NCBI GenBank assembly: GCA_048158365.1
Contig: JBLLNL010000019.1
Origin: Azoarcus_F sp048158365
GTDB lineage: Bacteria; Pseudomonadota; Gammaproteobacteria; Burkholderiales; Rhodocyclaceae
DNA: 29,210 nt
Reading direction: 5' to 3' (one strand)
Positions 17,407-25,308 of the stretch are shown here, piece by piece; the stretch's first letter is position 1, and each line of letters opens with the position of its first letter. The notes beneath the pieces are model-generated. The model saw nothing but the letters and a program-made list of their open reading frames with translations, made no database searches and was not told the origin of the DNA. The translations under genes were made by a program, and so were the position numbers.

Positions 17407-19470
17407 CTACGGCGTCTGCGAGTCCGGCTCCGAATTGAAGTCTTCAGGGCCAAGTCTGGGGTAACGGACATAGTCCACCAGATTCTGGATCTCCGCAGGG
17501 GGCGGGCGCGTCAGCAGGCTGACGATCACGATGGTGACAAAGCCCAGGGCAACGCCGAACATGCCGGCGGAAATCGGATGGATGCCGAACCACGCGTTGT
17601 CCAGCGAGCCGCCGAAGAACGGGTGGGTGCGCACCACGTAGAACAGCGTGGTCGCCAGACCGGCTAGCATGCCCGAAATCGCACCCTCGCGATTCGCGCG
17701 CTTCCAGAAGATGCCGAGCACCAGCGCCGGAAAGAACGAGGCCGCAGCGATCGAGAACGCCATGCCGACCATGAACAGAATGTTGTCCGGACGCAGCGAC
17801 GCGACCCAGGCCGCGACGACCGCGACGATCAGCAACTGCCCCTTGGAGATCACCAGGCGCCGGTGGGTCGAGGCATGCGGATTGATGACCTTGTAGTAGA
17901 AGTCGTGGGACAACGCATTGGAGATGGTCAGCAGCAGACCGTCCGCAGTCGATAACGCCGCGGCCAGCCCCCCTGCCGCGACCAGACCGGCCACCACATA
18001 CGGCAGGCCCGCAATCTCGGGGGTGGCCAGCACGATGACGTCGGTGTTGAGGCTCAATTCGGCGAGCTGCAGTAAGCCGTCGCCGTTGATGTCCTCGATC
18101 TTGACCATCCCGACCCTGCCCCAGGACGCCACCCATTTGGGCAGTTCGGCGATGCTGGAGCCGATCAGGTTAGTATAGACCTCCCACTTCGCGAACACGG
18201 CATAGGCCGGCGCGGTCACGTACAGCAGAAAGATGAAGAACAGCGACCAGAACACCGACTTGCGTGCCTCGACCACCCCCGGCGTCGTGTAGTAACGCAT
18301 CAGGATGTGCGGCAGCGAGGCCGTGCCGACCATCATCACGAACATCAGCGCGAGGAAGTTGTTGTGCGAGATGCGCGAGGCCTCGGGCGTCGCACCGGGG
18401 TAAGCTTCGGCGTGTCGAGGCGGAATCTCGGCGCGTCGCAGCGCCTCCTGACGCGCCCGCTCCCACTGTTCATGCGCCTGCTCCGGGGTCCTGGGCAGAT
18501 CGCGCAGCGCGCGTTCGGTTAACGAAATATCCCGTGCCGACGCATTCGTCATGCGCAGTTCGTTGAGGCTGTCGATCAGCGACCGGCGCTCCTGCTCCAG
18601 CGACTCGGGCAGATGCAGGATCTTGGCCGCATAATCGTCGGCGCGATAGCGATACTGCTGCTGGACCTGCGCTTCGGCCGGATCCTCGAACAGCTCGGAC
18701 TCCTTTTCGGACAACTGGCTGAGGACGCTGCCATAGACCGCCTGCGGAATCGGGATGCCGGTGACCTTGTACGACAGAATCACCACCGGGACCAGGTAGG
18801 CGATGATCAGGATTACGTACTGCGCGACCTGGGTCCAGGTCACCGCGCGCATGCCGCCGAGAAACGAGCACACCAGAATGCCGGCCAGGCCGATGAACAG
18901 TCCGATCTCGAACTCGACGCTGACGAAACGACTGGTGATCAGACCGACACCGTAGATCTGCGCCACCAGATACACGAAACTCGCCAGCGCGGCGGCGACC
19001 AGTCCGACCAGACGGGCGACGTTGCCCTTGTAGCGCGCACCCAGAAAATCCGGAATCGTGTACTGGCCGAACTTGCGCAGATAGGGGGCGAGCAGCAATG
19101 CAACCAGCACGAACCCACCGGTCCAGCCGGTCACGAAGGCGAGCCCTTCGAACCCTGCGAAATACAACGTTCCGGCCAGACCGATGAACGAAGCCGCGCT
19201 CAGCCAGTCGGCCGCGGTGGCCATGCCGTTGAACACCGCCGGTACTCGCCGACCCGCGACATAGTACTCGGACACGTCGGAGGTGCGACTCATCACGCCG
19301 ATGCCGGCATAGATCGCGATCGTCGCGAACAGGAATACATGGCCGATCGCCGACTGCGACATGCCGAGGTATTCGCCGATCGCCAGCAAACCGATGAAGA
19401 AGACGAAACTGCCCGTGTACCACGTGTAGTAGCGCTTGAGCTGGCGGGAGTACCCGTTGTGGCCGCTCAC
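17407..19470 (-). CDS. Sodium:solute symporter, VC_2705-type, with an EF-hand-like loop
   Basis: A 687-residue membrane protein of the sodium:solute symporter superfamily, with about 13-14 membrane helices. Conserved segments are VAGRRVPAVFNGMATAADWL near the start, LPHILMRYYTTPGVVEARKS and GLAAALSTADGLLLTISNAL. Between helices near residues 245 and 375 there is a charged insert of roughly 130 residues (coiled-coil-like), a feature of the VC_2705 subfamily. A textbook EF-hand loop, DINGDGLLQLAE (residues 460-471), sits in an extracytoplasmic or cytoplasmic loop. The GTG start overlaps the stop of a 31-codon ORF. Position in the acs/sensor-kinase cluster suggests uptake of acetate or another short-chain carboxylate. 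The usual DUF4212 partner subunit is not adjacent. Confidence 0.9.
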   Translation of the reverse strand: MSGHNGYSRQLKRYYTWYTGSFVFFIGLLAIGEYLGMSQSAIGHVFLFATIAIYAGIGVMSRTSDVSEYYVAGRRVPAVFNGMATAADWLSAASFIGLAGTLYFAGFEGLAFVTGWTGGFVLVALLLAPYLRKFGQYTIPDFLGARYKGNVARLVGLVAAALASFVYLVAQIYGVGLITSRFVSVEFEIGLFIGLAGILVCSFLGGMRAVTWTQVAQYVILIIAYLVPVVILSYKVTGIPIPQAVYGSVLSQLSEKESELFEDPAEAQVQQQYRYRADDYAAKILHLPESLEQERRSLIDSLNELRMTNASARDISLTERALRDLPRTPEQAHEQWERARQEALRRAEIPPRHAEAYPGATPEASRISHNNFLALMFVMMVGTASLPHILMRYYTTPGVVEARKSVFWSLFFIFLLYVTAPAYAVFAKWEVYTNLIGSSIAELPKWVASWGRVGMVKIEDINGDGLLQLAELSLNTDVIVLATPEIAGLPYVVAGLVAAGGLAAALSTADGLLLTISNALSHDFYYKVINPHASTHRRLVISKGQLLIVAVVAAWVASLRPDNILFMVGMAFSIAAASFFPALVLGIFWKRANREGAISGMLAGLATTLFYVVRTHPFFGGSLDNAWFGIHPISAGMFGVALGFVTIVIVSLLTRPPPAEIQNLVDYVRYPRLGPEDFNSEPDSQTP

Positions 19471-19562
19471 TGCAGGCCTTTGCTCCAGGTCGGTGCGGCG
19501 ACGCGGGCCTCCCGCAGCGCGCGTTCGGCGAAGATTGCAGCGGTCTGCCGACCGTCAGTCAA
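19467..19562 (-). CDS. Candidate 31-residue ORF coupled to its neighbours
   Basis: A TTG start at 19562 overlaps the exonuclease stop (TATTGA), and the TGA at 19467-19469 overlaps the GTG start of the symporter (GTGA). The predicted peptide is charged and helical (TAAIFAERALREARVAA). This double overlap would let ribosomes pass from the exonuclease through this ORF to the symporter. It has no recognised homologue in my memory and no separate ribosome site. It may be a coupling device rather than a functional peptide, or plain chance. Confidence 0.35.
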   Translation of the reverse strand: MTDGRQTAAIFAERALREARVAAPTWSKGLQ

Positions 19563-21748
19563 TACTTGATCCTCGCGTAGTACGACTTCTCGGCGGCCTC
19601 CCGAGCCTCACGCAGCGTCCGGATCCCCTTGTCGGCCAGCAGCGGGATCATCTTTATGAAGATCTCCGCGGTCACGATCGCGTCGCCGAGCGCGGTGTGC
19701 CGTCCGACGATGTTCAGGTTGAGTCGATCGGCCACGGCATCCAGGCGATGCGAATCCTGATTCGGATGCAACACCGCCGACAGCAACAAGGTGTCGAGCA
19801 CCGGCTGATCGAAGACCAGACCGGTCGTCTTTTCCTTGATCTGCAGGAAACGCATGTCGAACGCCGCATTGTGGGCGATCAGCACGGTGTCGCTGGCAAA
19901 AGCGTGGAAGGCCGGCAGGACCTTGTCGATGGTCGGCTGCCCGACCAGCATCTCGGGCTGGATGCCATGGATCGGGATGGACTCGGGCGCGAGCTTGCGG
20001 CGCGGGTCGACCAGTTGCTCGAAGGATTCCTGCCGCAACATCTTGCCGTTGACGATACGGGTCGCGCCGATCTGGATGATCTCGTCACCCTGGGACGGAT
20101 TCAGGCCGGTGGTTTCGGTATCGAAAACCGTATAGGTGAGTTCGGTCAGCAGGCGGTCGTCGAGGGCATGGGACTTCTCCGACCATTTGAACAGGTCGAA
20201 ATCGTAGTACTCCGGACGGCTCTCGCCGCGCGACAGCAGCGACGAGTCGATCTGCTCCTGCGGGTTCGCGGCCGGCAGCAGGATCCTGAAGAAAGCGCGA
20301 TGCTTGACCTTCTCGCGCTCGAGCCAGATCTCACCGCCATGGCGCTCGACGACGTCGCGCACAGTGAGCGGGCTGCTCTCGCCATCGAAGTTCATCGCTT
20401 CGAGTTCCCAACTCATCACCGTTTCGGTGCTCATCGCCTGTCCCTGCCAGATCAGGTCCAGATGGACCAGACGGCCTGCACTGCTGAGACGGAAGCGAAC
20501 CTCGCGAACCTCGAACTCCTCGGACAGTCGATTGACCAGATAGAGCAGCGCCTGCAGCAGCGAAAAGCTGTCCACTTTTACCCACAGGGATTGGTCCAGC
20601 TCCTCGATCTTGGTCGGGACCTTCAGCCGTGCCTCGATCCGTCGCTGTGCGGCTTCAACCAGATCGGCCCCCAGCATCTCCTCCAGCGGCCAGCGCGCCT
20701 TCAGGGCGTCGGCGAACTGGTTGGCGGTCTCGTCGAGTCGCTCGCTCATCGACTTCACTTCGTCCCGGATGACACCCCGGAAACGCGCCCTGAGCGCCTC
20801 CTCGAGATCGGAGTAGTCGAGCATCTCGGCGGCGGCACGCACATTGGCGAGCGCTGCGCGGTTGCCCTCGGTGAGCACATGCAGCATCTGATCGCGCCGG
20901 GATTCATTCTCGAAATTGCGGGTGATGTTGTCGAGCATCAGGATGAAGCCGGTCATCTGCCGCTCGGCGTCGGGATCATCGTCACTTGCAGGATTTCCCA
21001 GCGAACCGCTGAGCACCGGCGACATCTGCACGCGCAGCAACTGCCCTGCCCGGCCCGTCGTGATGAAGTTTGCGTCGGCCTGCTCGGTCTCATGACGCAG
21101 CTTGTGCTGAATGGTTTCCAAAGCGTGGGCAACCAGGTTGCGATCGAACACGGCGTAGATCGACCGTCCCAGGCCAATCAGTTCGCCGCCGCCAGCAACC
21201 GTGGGTGCATCCGACAAGGCCCGGAACTGCTGCCTGGCCCGGCTGTTGTATAGCAGGATACGCCCGTCCAGATTGCACACGACGACGCTCTGGGTCAGTT
21301 CGGACATCAGCGCCGCCAGACGATTCTTTTCCTCCTCGACCGATCTCTTGGCTTCGGCGATCTGTGCTTCGACATCGCGAAGAAGTTCATCCCGCTGCTG
21401 AGCAAGCGCATTGGCTGTCTTGGCGAGTTCCCGGACTTCCGGGGGGCCCTTGGGCTCGATGCGGAACTCGCGATTTGCACTGAGCATGAGGTGCTGCTGC
21501 TCGGCCATGCGCAACAGCCCCTTCACGTACTGGCGAAACAACCACCGGATGACGCCCACACCGGCGGCGAATCCGATGATCGTCATAATCGCGCCCAAGG
21601 GCAGGCGCGGGCCGATCAGGTCGTTCAGCAGTGTCTGCTCGGCCGGTTCGGCACTGAGCCAGATCAGGATCGCGGTCAACACGAACGGCCCGGTCATCAG
21701 CAGACCGAGCACGATGATGGCCAGGATAAAACGAGTTCGCGCGTTCAT
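19559..21748 (-). CDS. Membrane sensor pseudokinase fused to a DEDDh 3'-5' exonuclease
   Basis: A 729-residue multidomain protein. Two membrane helices (about 7-31 and 50-72) are followed by a HAMP-like linker, a coiled coil (about 105-148) and a PAS-like domain (about 149-275). A histidine-kinase-like region (about 285-492) comes next, but it looks dead: the phospho-acceptor histidine position reads VLTEGNRAALANVRAAAEML, the N-box reads ALLYLVNRLSEE, and the glycine boxes are gone. Residues 537-705 form a DnaQ/PolC-type exonuclease with all DEDDh residues: Asp543 and Glu545 (VFDTETTG), Asp631 (HNAAFDMRFL), His684 and Asp689 (GRHTALGD). The nuclease would face the cytoplasm. It starts 3 bp after the response-regulator stop, in the kinase-regulator-symporter operon. 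DnaQ-like proteins do occur in acetate regulon neighbourhoods; its substrate and role here are unknown. Confidence 0.88.
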   Translation of the reverse strand: MNARTRFILAIIVLGLLMTGPFVLTAILIWLSAEPAEQTLLNDLIGPRLPLGAIMTIIGFAAGVGVIRWLFRQYVKGLLRMAEQQHLMLSANREFRIEPKGPPEVRELAKTANALAQQRDELLRDVEAQIAEAKRSVEEEKNRLAALMSELTQSVVVCNLDGRILLYNSRARQQFRALSDAPTVAGGGELIGLGRSIYAVFDRNLVAHALETIQHKLRHETEQADANFITTGRAGQLLRVQMSPVLSGSLGNPASDDDPDAERQMTGFILMLDNITRNFENESRRDQMLHVLTEGNRAALANVRAAAEMLDYSDLEEALRARFRGVIRDEVKSMSERLDETANQFADALKARWPLEEMLGADLVEAAQRRIEARLKVPTKIEELDQSLWVKVDSFSLLQALLYLVNRLSEEFEVREVRFRLSSAGRLVHLDLIWQGQAMSTETVMSWELEAMNFDGESSPLTVRDVVERHGGEIWLEREKVKHRAFFRILLPAANPQEQIDSSLLSRGESRPEYYDFDLFKWSEKSHALDDRLLTELTYTVFDTETTGLNPSQGDEIIQIGATRIVNGKMLRQESFEQLVDPRRKLAPESIPIHGIQPEMLVGQPTIDKVLPAFHAFASDTVLIAHNAAFDMRFLQIKEKTTGLVFDQPVLDTLLLSAVLHPNQDSHRLDAVADRLNLNIVGRHTALGDAIVTAEIFIKMIPLLADKGIRTLREAREAAEKSYYARIKY

Positions 21749-21751
21749 GCG

Positions 21752-22123
21752 TCAACCCTCGGCCAGCATGCTGCGTACGCGCTCCACCAGTTCCTTGGTC
21801 GAGAATGGCTTGGTCATGTAGGCATCCGCGCCCAGAGCCAGACCCTTCGCTACCTCGGTGTCCCGTCCCTTTGCCGTTAGCATCAGGATCCGCACGGATT
21901 TCAGCGCGGGATCCCTCTTGATCTCCTGGCAGACCTCGAAGCCGCTCTTCTTCGGCATCATCACGTCGAGCAACACGAGATCGGGCATTTGACTGCGTAT
22001 CTTGTCGATCGCCTCGGCACCATCGACCGCGATCGAGACATCGAAGCCCTCGCGTTTCATCAAAAACTCGAGCGAAATGACAATGTTCTGCTCATCATCC
22101 GCAATCAGAATCTTGTTTCCCAT
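21752..22123 (-). CDS. Single-domain response regulator (receiver only)
   Basis: A 123-residue CheY-like receiver domain with nothing after it. The acidic pocket is Asp9/Asp10 (IADDEQN), the phosphorylation site is Asp53 (LLDVMMPKKSG), and the switch residues are Thr83 (MLTAKG) and Lys105 (TKPFS). The start has a strong ribosome site (GGGGGAG). It lies 29 bp after the symporter-kinase gene and 3 bp before the exonuclease fusion, so it should be phosphorylated by that kinase. Comparable acetate systems (CrbR/ErdR) use a LuxR-type DNA-binding regulator; this one has no output domain, so it must act through protein contact or pass phosphate on. Confidence 0.95.
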   Translation of the reverse strand: MGNKILIADDEQNIVISLEFLMKREGFDVSIAVDGAEAIDKIRSQMPDLVLLDVMMPKKSGFEVCQEIKRDPALKSVRILMLTAKGRDTEVAKGLALGADAYMTKPFSTKELVERVRSMLAEG

Positions 22124-22152
22124 ACGGCTCCCCCATTTTTTTAGATTCTATT

Positions 22153-24906
22153 TCATTCCGGACTTTGTGCCCCGTCCTGCACGCGTCGTGCATTCGGAAG
22201 TGAGAACGAAAAAGTCGCACCCTTGCCCGGAGGCGAATCCACCCACATGTGGCCGCCAAAATGCTCGATGATCTGGCGGCTGATCGGTAACCCGAGTCCC
22301 GTGCCCTGCGTCCGGTCCTTCTGATCGCCGCCCTGACGGAACTTCTCGAACAGGAAAGGCATGAACTCCGGTTTGATGCCCGGTCCGTTGTCGCTGACCG
22401 AGACGCGAATGTCATCGCCGTCCCAGTCGAGCGTCACGCCGACACGACCCTCGCCCTTGGGCACGAACTTCGCGGCGTTGGACAACAGGTTCAGCATCAC
22501 CTGCATCAGTCGGTCGTGATCGGCCAGCAGGTGCGGCGCGTGGTCGGTCAGGCGCAGTTCGACCACGGCCCCATGCTCACGAAACAACTGCTCGGTCGCC
22601 CCGACCGCGCGCTCGACCAGTTCACGCATGTCCAGATCCGTATTGTGCCACTCGGCATGCCCAGACTCGATCTTGGCGAGATCGAGCACCTGATTGACGA
22701 GACGGGTCAGGCGCTCGGTTTCAGACACGATGATGGCGAGAAAGCGCATTCGATCGTCGACCGCAATTTCCGGGTCTTCCAGCAGCATCTCGGACAGCGC
22801 GCGAATCGAGGTCAAGGGCGTGCGCAGTTCATGCGTGACCGAAGACATGATGTCGTCCTTGAGCCGATCGAGTTCCTTCAGCTGCTCGTTCGCGTCCCGC
22901 AACTCCTTGGTGGCCGCCTCGAGTTCGCGCGATTTTTCCTCGAGCTGATGCGAATAGGCCCTCACTTGCGAAGCCTCGTCGAGGATATTCATCACCTCCT
23001 CCAGGCCGAGCGGCTCCTCCTGCACGACCGACGAGACCATCACGCGCGCCGATGCGCTGCCAATCGCACCCGCCAGTTGCGTCTCGGCGAAATGAACCAG
23101 TCCGGCGTCCGCCTTGATCTGATCCAGGCTCGCATATCCCCGTTGTCGCGCATACTGACTGAACAGGCGATGGGTCTTCGCGCTCCCAAGGAACCGCGAC
23201 ACGAGCGGGAGCAGATCCCTGACCTCGGCGCTGCCACGCCAGAAGGTGGCCGGCTCTGCGCGCTGGCTCTTGAACACATCGACGAACAGGGTCGCCTGGC
23301 TTGCCTCCTGGCCGGTGGGCTCGCGGAACAGGGACACTACGATGTAGAAGCCTATGTTCGCAAAGAGACTCCAGAACAGTGCATGGCTGATGTTGTCCAG
23401 CCCGGTCAGTCCGAACAGCTGCTCCGGTTTGAGCAGTTCGAAACCGAACAGGCCGTGTTCGAGAAAATTCGGATCCAGCCATCCCGACTTCGCAAACGAA
23501 GGCAGCATCAGCGTGTACGCCCATACGGAAAAACCTGCCAGCAGACCGGCCAGCGCACCTTCGCGCGTGCCGCCTCGCCAATACATGCCAACCAGCATCG
23601 CCGGTGCGAACTGGGCGACCGCAGCGAAACTGATCAAACCGATGCTGACCAGCGCATATGCTTCACCCGCCAGCCTGAAATACAGATAGCCCAGCAGCAC
23701 GACGATCAGGATCGACCCGCGTCGTATCATCAGCAGCAGACCAGTGAGATCGGGCTGGGTAGACCGGTCGAAGCGCTTGCTGCGCAGGAGCAGGGGCATC
23801 ACCAGGTCGTTGCAGATCATCGTCGACACCGCGATCGTCTCGACAATGACCATGCCGGTCGCGGCCGACAGCCCGCCCACGAATACGAACAGCGCAAGCG
23901 CCTCCTTGCCGTGCGACAAGGGTAGCGACAGCACGAAGGTGTCCGGGTCCACGGCCGATCCGAAGTGGAGCAGGCCACCGAACGCGATCGGCAGCACGAA
24001 GATGTTGATCAGCAAGAGATAGAGCGGAAAGAGCCAGGTGGCGCGGCGCAGATGCTGCTCGTTGACGTTTTCGACGACGGTGACCTGAAACTGGCGCGGC
24101 AGAAAGATCACCGACAGCATCGCGAGCAATACCAGCGCGAACCATCCACCGTAGCTCGCGCTGCTGCCCTCCGCAATCGTCAGCAGGGGCGCCAGTTCGG
24201 GATCCTTGAAGGCACGCTCGAAGATGTCGCCGAAACCGTTGTAGATGCCGTAGGTTACGAACAGGCCGACCGCCAGGAACGCAACCAGCTTCACCACCGA
24301 TTCGAACGCGATCGCGGCTACCATGCCCTCGTGTCGCTCGGTGGCGTCGAGATGGCGGGCGCCGAACAGGATGGTGAACACCGCGAGAATGATCGCGACA
24401 TAAAGCGTGCTGTCCTGAAACCAGTAAGCGGCATGCACCGCTTGATAACCCTCATCCGGCAGCGCGGTCAGCACCGCATAGCCGCTGGCGATCGCCTTCA
24501 GTTGCAGCGCGATGTAGGGAATGATCCCGACCACCGTGATGATCGTGACCAAGCCACCGAGCAGGTGACTCTTGCCGTAGCGGCTCGCAATGAAGTCGGC
24601 GATCGACGTGATGCGGTACGTCTTTGCGATGCGGAGCATCTTGAGGACGATCAACCACGACAGGGTCATTGCAAGCGTCGGGCCCAGATAAATCGGCAGG
24701 AACCACACGCCGCCCGACGCCGCTCGTCCGACACTGCCGAAATAGGTCCAGGCCGTGCAGTACACCGCCATGGACAGCGCATAGGTCCACGGGTTGGAGA
24801 TGATCGAACGCCCCTGCTCGGCACGGCGGTCGCCGAAATGCGCGACGGCGAAGAGCAGAAGAAGGTAGGCGAACGAGACGCCGACGACCAGCGTACCGGA
24901 GAGCAT
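22153..24906 (-). CDS. Sodium/solute symporter-histidine kinase (CrbS/CbrA type)
   Basis: A 917-residue sensor kinase. The N-terminal ~500 residues are a sodium:solute symporter domain with about 13 helices (NPWTYALSMAVYCTAWTYFG, FLPIYLGPTLAM, SIADFIASRYGKSHLL). A STAC-like connector (about 545-640) and a coiled coil follow. The kinase core has His692 in SVTHELRTPLTSIRALSEML, an N-box LMQVMLNLLSNAAKF, and glycine boxes DNGPGI and GTGLGL. There is no C-terminal receiver, unlike some CrbS proteins. These kinases sense or transport a small carbon source; members next to acs control acetate use. ATG 24906 was preferred to TTG 24909 because GAGG then has normal spacing. It begins 9 bp after the small membrane protein gene. 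Confidence 0.93.
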   Translation of the reverse strand: MLSGTLVVGVSFAYLLLLFAVAHFGDRRAEQGRSIISNPWTYALSMAVYCTAWTYFGSVGRAASGGVWFLPIYLGPTLAMTLSWLIVLKMLRIAKTYRITSIADFIASRYGKSHLLGGLVTIITVVGIIPYIALQLKAIASGYAVLTALPDEGYQAVHAAYWFQDSTLYVAIILAVFTILFGARHLDATERHEGMVAAIAFESVVKLVAFLAVGLFVTYGIYNGFGDIFERAFKDPELAPLLTIAEGSSASYGGWFALVLLAMLSVIFLPRQFQVTVVENVNEQHLRRATWLFPLYLLLINIFVLPIAFGGLLHFGSAVDPDTFVLSLPLSHGKEALALFVFVGGLSAATGMVIVETIAVSTMICNDLVMPLLLRSKRFDRSTQPDLTGLLLMIRRGSILIVVLLGYLYFRLAGEAYALVSIGLISFAAVAQFAPAMLVGMYWRGGTREGALAGLLAGFSVWAYTLMLPSFAKSGWLDPNFLEHGLFGFELLKPEQLFGLTGLDNISHALFWSLFANIGFYIVVSLFREPTGQEASQATLFVDVFKSQRAEPATFWRGSAEVRDLLPLVSRFLGSAKTHRLFSQYARQRGYASLDQIKADAGLVHFAETQLAGAIGSASARVMVSSVVQEEPLGLEEVMNILDEASQVRAYSHQLEEKSRELEAATKELRDANEQLKELDRLKDDIMSSVTHELRTPLTSIRALSEMLLEDPEIAVDDRMRFLAIIVSETERLTRLVNQVLDLAKIESGHAEWHNTDLDMRELVERAVGATEQLFREHGAVVELRLTDHAPHLLADHDRLMQVMLNLLSNAAKFVPKGEGRVGVTLDWDGDDIRVSVSDNGPGIKPEFMPFLFEKFRQGGDQKDRTQGTGLGLPISRQIIEHFGGHMWVDSPPGKGATFSFSLPNARRVQDGAQSPE

Positions 24907-24915
24907 CAACTGTCC

Positions 24916-25116
24916 TCAGCGCATGCCGCGTTCCACGGTCCAGGCGATGACGGCGATCACGGCCCCCCAGACAGCGAACATGAAGACATAGACCATCGGA
25001 AAGCCGAACACGGCCTCCGGCCGATCGAACAATGACAGCAGCGGATAATTGAACAACAGTGCCGCGGTCAGGAAGACCGCCACGAGACGTTGCCTGGCAA
25101 GACCTCTACGCATCAT
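24916..25116 (-). CDS. Small membrane protein preceding the sensor kinase (CbrX-like)
   Basis: A 66-residue protein with two predicted membrane helices (about 9-28 and 38-60), separated by FDRPEAVFGFPMVYVF. A good ribosome site (GAGGGAAGC) precedes ATGATG at 25116. Small hydrophobic genes directly upstream of, and coupled to, symporter-kinases are known for cbrX-cbrA in Pseudomonas, and this gene has the same place, size and layout. Only 9 bp separate it from the kinase start. It may assist insertion or act as a subunit; this is inference. Confidence 0.75.
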   Translation of the reverse strand: MMRRGLARQRLVAVFLTAALLFNYPLLSLFDRPEAVFGFPMVYVFMFAVWGAVIAVIAWTVERGMR

Positions 25117-25145
25117 GCTTCCCTCATGATGACGAACGCCGTCTG

Positions 25146-25151
25146 ATTATA
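25146..25151 (-). promoter_or_regulatory. Candidate -10 element for the sensor-kinase operon
   Basis: On the minus strand a perfect TATAAT lies about 30 bp before the start of the small membrane protein gene, inside the short gap after the acs terminator. Sequence at -35 spacing (CTTATT) is a poor match, so an activator may be needed. It would make the sensor operon independent of acs. Confidence 0.45.
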
Positions 25152-25193
25152 ACGGCCCGCACGTCGCAATAAGCGACGAGAAGCTCGCAAACG

Positions 25194-25217
25194 AAAAAAA
25201 GCGCGCCTGCGCGCGCT
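25194..25217 (-). terminator. Rho-independent terminator after acs
   Basis: Read on the minus strand, a 7-bp GC stem (AGCGCGC / GCGCGCT with a 4-base loop) is followed by seven T residues. It lies about 90 bp beyond the acs stop. It separates acs from the sensor-kinase operon on the same strand. Confidence 0.85.
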
Positions 25218-25308
25218 CTTTCCCTCCCATTCGCCAGCTACCGGCCGGCTACCTTCATTACACGAACCGGGGGCAGGCCTCTGACGGACCGCTCCCCGGA
25301 AGGGGTAG

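Noticed and set aside
18613..19569. 318-codon open frame antisense to the symporter
   Set aside because: Shadow frame, rich in Gln/Arg/His without motifs.
19436..21253. 605-codon open frame on the + strand
   Set aside because: It lies antisense to the exonuclease fusion and part of the symporter, has the Arg/Gln/His-rich composition of a GC-rich shadow frame, and shows no motif. The minus-strand protein is clearly real.
22516..23925. 469-codon open frame on the + strand
   Set aside because: Antisense shadow of the symporter-kinase gene, with no recognisable domain.
24907..24909. TTG start for the symporter-kinase one codon upstream
   Set aside because: It would leave only four bases after the GAGG ribosome site, whereas ATG 24906 has normal spacing.
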